Of a stretch of DNA of 6,708 nucleotides, positions 5,688-6,708 are shown one piece after another (the first letter of the stretch is position 1; each line of letters begins with the position of its first letter). The notes under the pieces were generated by a model that worked only from the letters and a program-made list of their open reading frames with translations, ran no database searches and was not told where the DNA came from. This DNA is from DASUTB01 sp036374835 (GTDB lineage: Bacteria > Actinomycetota > Actinomycetes > Jiangellales > Jiangellaceae). Made by a program: the position numbers and the translations under genes. The stretch spans positions 1-6,708 of the forward strand of contig DASUTB010000058.1 of NCBI GenBank assembly GCA_036374835.1, in the 5' to 3' direction.

Positions 5688-6708
5688 CTAAATGGCCTCC
5701 GTGGCGGCGCGCTCGATTGCCAGGCCGGCGCTGTACCGGTCGAGATAGGCGGAGAAACCGGCCAGATCCTGGGCGTCGGGTTCGGTGACGGACAGCTCCG
5801 CGTCGGCGAACACACGCTCGTTCAGGTAGGTGCCCAGATCCTGATCGGTCGAGGCCGAGAGGTAGGCGGCCAGCACCGCCATTCCCCAAGAGCCTCCCTC
5901 GCCGGCGGTCTCGCCGACGGCGACCGGTGCGCCGATCGCGGCGGCCAGCAAGCGCTGGGCCACGCCTTCGGTCCGGAACAGGCCGCCGTGAGCGAACATG
6001 CGGTCCAGCGCGACATCCTCGGCGGCGAGCACGCGCATGCCGAGGGCCAGCGTGCCGAACACGCCGAGGATCTGGGTACGGGCGAAGTTGGCCAGGGTCA
6101 GCCGGCTGTTTGGAGTTCGGACGATGAGCGGACGCCCCTCGGTCAGGCCCGTGACCGGCTCGCCCGCCAAGTAGTTGTAGGCCAGCAGCCCACCGCCGTC
6201 CGGCTCGCCGGACTGCGCGGCCTTGAACAGCACCTCGAAGACCTCGTCCCGCCCGGCCGGGTTCCCCAGCGCGGCGGCGAACTCGCCGAACACGTCGGCC
6301 CACGCGCCCAGCTCGCTGGCGCCGTTGTTGCAGTGGACCATCGCGACCAGATCACCTGCCGGAGTGGTGACCAGATCCACCTCTTCGTGCACCTTTGCCA
6401 GCGGCCGCTCGAGAACGATCATGGCGAAGATGGACGTTCCGGCGCTGACGTTGCCGGTGCGCGGCGCCACCGCGTTTGTTGCAACCATGCCGGTGCCGGC
6501 GTCGCCCTCGGGCGGGCAAAACGGTATGCCGGGTTCCAGCGCGCCGGTCGGGTCCAGCAGCGCGGCGCCCTCGGCGGTGAGCCGGCCCGCCTCGACGCCG
6601 GCGGGCAGCACGTCGGGCAGGAGGGTCTCGATCGACAGGCCCGGCCGGCGGTCGGCGATCAACCGGTCGAACTGACCGAGCATGGTCTGGTCGTAGCTCC
6701 TGGTCTTC
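5688..6708 (-). CDS. araB: L-ribulokinase, FGGY carbohydrate kinase family (5' truncated)
   Basis: The frame runs off the right edge; 339 C-terminal residues are visible, ending at TAG 5690-5688. Position before araD and araA gives the role: ATP-dependent phosphorylation of L-ribulose to L-ribulose-5-phosphate in the cytoplasm. FGGY-kinase features include DPTGALEPGIPFCPPEGDAG, the glycine-rich GNVSAGTSIFAM, and the C-terminal ATP-binding region with FAHGGLFRTEGVAQRLLAAA followed by GETAGEGGSWGMAVLAAYL. The C-terminal part (for example YNYLAGEPVTGLTEGRPL, NSRLTLANFARTQILG) resembles the divergent actinobacterial and bifidobacterial kinases found with araD and araA more than E. coli AraB. Such proteins are sometimes labelled xylulokinase. 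Substrate choice is therefore inferred from the operon rather than from the sequence alone. The promoter and start are outside the window. Confidence 0.9.
   Translation of the reverse strand, partial: KTRSYDQTMLGQFDRLIADRRPGLSIETLLPDVLPAGVEAGRLTAEGAALLDPTGALEPGIPFCPPEGDAGTGMVATNAVAPRTGNVSAGTSIFAMIVLERPLAKVHEEVDLVTTPAGDLVAMVHCNNGASELGAWADVFGEFAAALGNPAGRDEVFEVLFKAAQSGEPDGGGLLAYNYLAGEPVTGLTEGRPLIVRTPNSRLTLANFARTQILGVFGTLALGMRVLAAEDVALDRMFAHGGLFRTEGVAQRLLAAAIGAPVAVGETAGEGGSWGMAVLAAYLSASTDQDLGTYLNERVFADAELSVTEPDAQDLAGFSAYLDRYSAGLAIERAATEAI
5696..5700 (-). promoter_or_regulatory. ribosome binding site of araD
   Basis: GGAGG (minus strand) is ten bases before the araD ATG at 5685 and lies within the last codons of araB. 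It favours the first of the two closely spaced ATG codons. Confidence 0.6.

Noticed and set aside
4993..5691. Plus-strand open frame (232 residues) opposite araD
   Set aside because: It is the complement of a complete, well-conserved araD and shows no recognisable motifs.
3494..5815. araA frame extended upstream to 773 residues
   Set aside because: The extension reads araD and the end of araB out of frame; the ATG at 4987 with AAAGGAGT is the clear start.
4990..6303. araD frame extended upstream to 437 residues
   Set aside because: The first ~200 residues are an arginine-rich out-of-frame reading of araB. The true araD start at 5685 has a ribosome binding site and gives the normal family length.

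Overview
The window is high-GC DNA that reads as an actinobacterial chromosome, most likely Mycobacteriales (Rhodococcus, Gordonia, Nocardia or Mycobacterium type). This placement is an inference from three things: a DUF222/13E12-type HNH protein, a compact araB-araD-araA operon in the order known from corynebacteria, and strong use of G/C-ending codons with GTG starts. I cannot name the species.

Layout. Positions 1-906 (+) hold the 3' part of a DUF222-HNH endonuclease gene cut by the window edge. A 206-base gap with a plausible promoter and a short palindrome leads to a ribonuclease HI gene (1113-1769, +) with an extra N-terminal Cys/His zinc-knuckle-like module. A small nucleotidyltransferase-fold gene follows (about 1865-2377, +). 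It converges on a minus-strand gene (2567-3238) for a membrane-anchored coiled-coil protein ending in a ComEA-like helix-hairpin-helix DNA-binding domain. A 255-base gap (3239-3493) carries two adjacent 10-bp palindromes and a 13-bp direct repeat. From 3494 to the right edge is a tightly packed minus-strand operon for L-arabinose catabolism: araB (kinase, 5' end outside the window), araD (4-epimerase) and araA (isomerase). Both internal gaps are 2 nt.

How the genes work together. AraA converts L-arabinose to L-ribulose, AraB phosphorylates it to L-ribulose-5-phosphate, and AraD epimerises that to D-xylulose-5-phosphate for the pentose phosphate pathway. Transport and regulatory genes are not in view; the operon promoter must lie beyond the right edge. 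The left half is a loose set of nucleic-acid-related genes (HNH nuclease, RNase H, nucleotidyltransferase fold, HhH DNA-binding protein). They do not form an obvious operon, and I see no sequence proof that they act together. No rRNA, tRNA, CRISPR array, insertion sequence or prophage gene was recognised. The least ordinary items are the zinc-knuckle RNase H, the coiled-coil ComEA-like protein without an SLBB domain or comEC neighbour, and the symmetrical sequences upstream of it.
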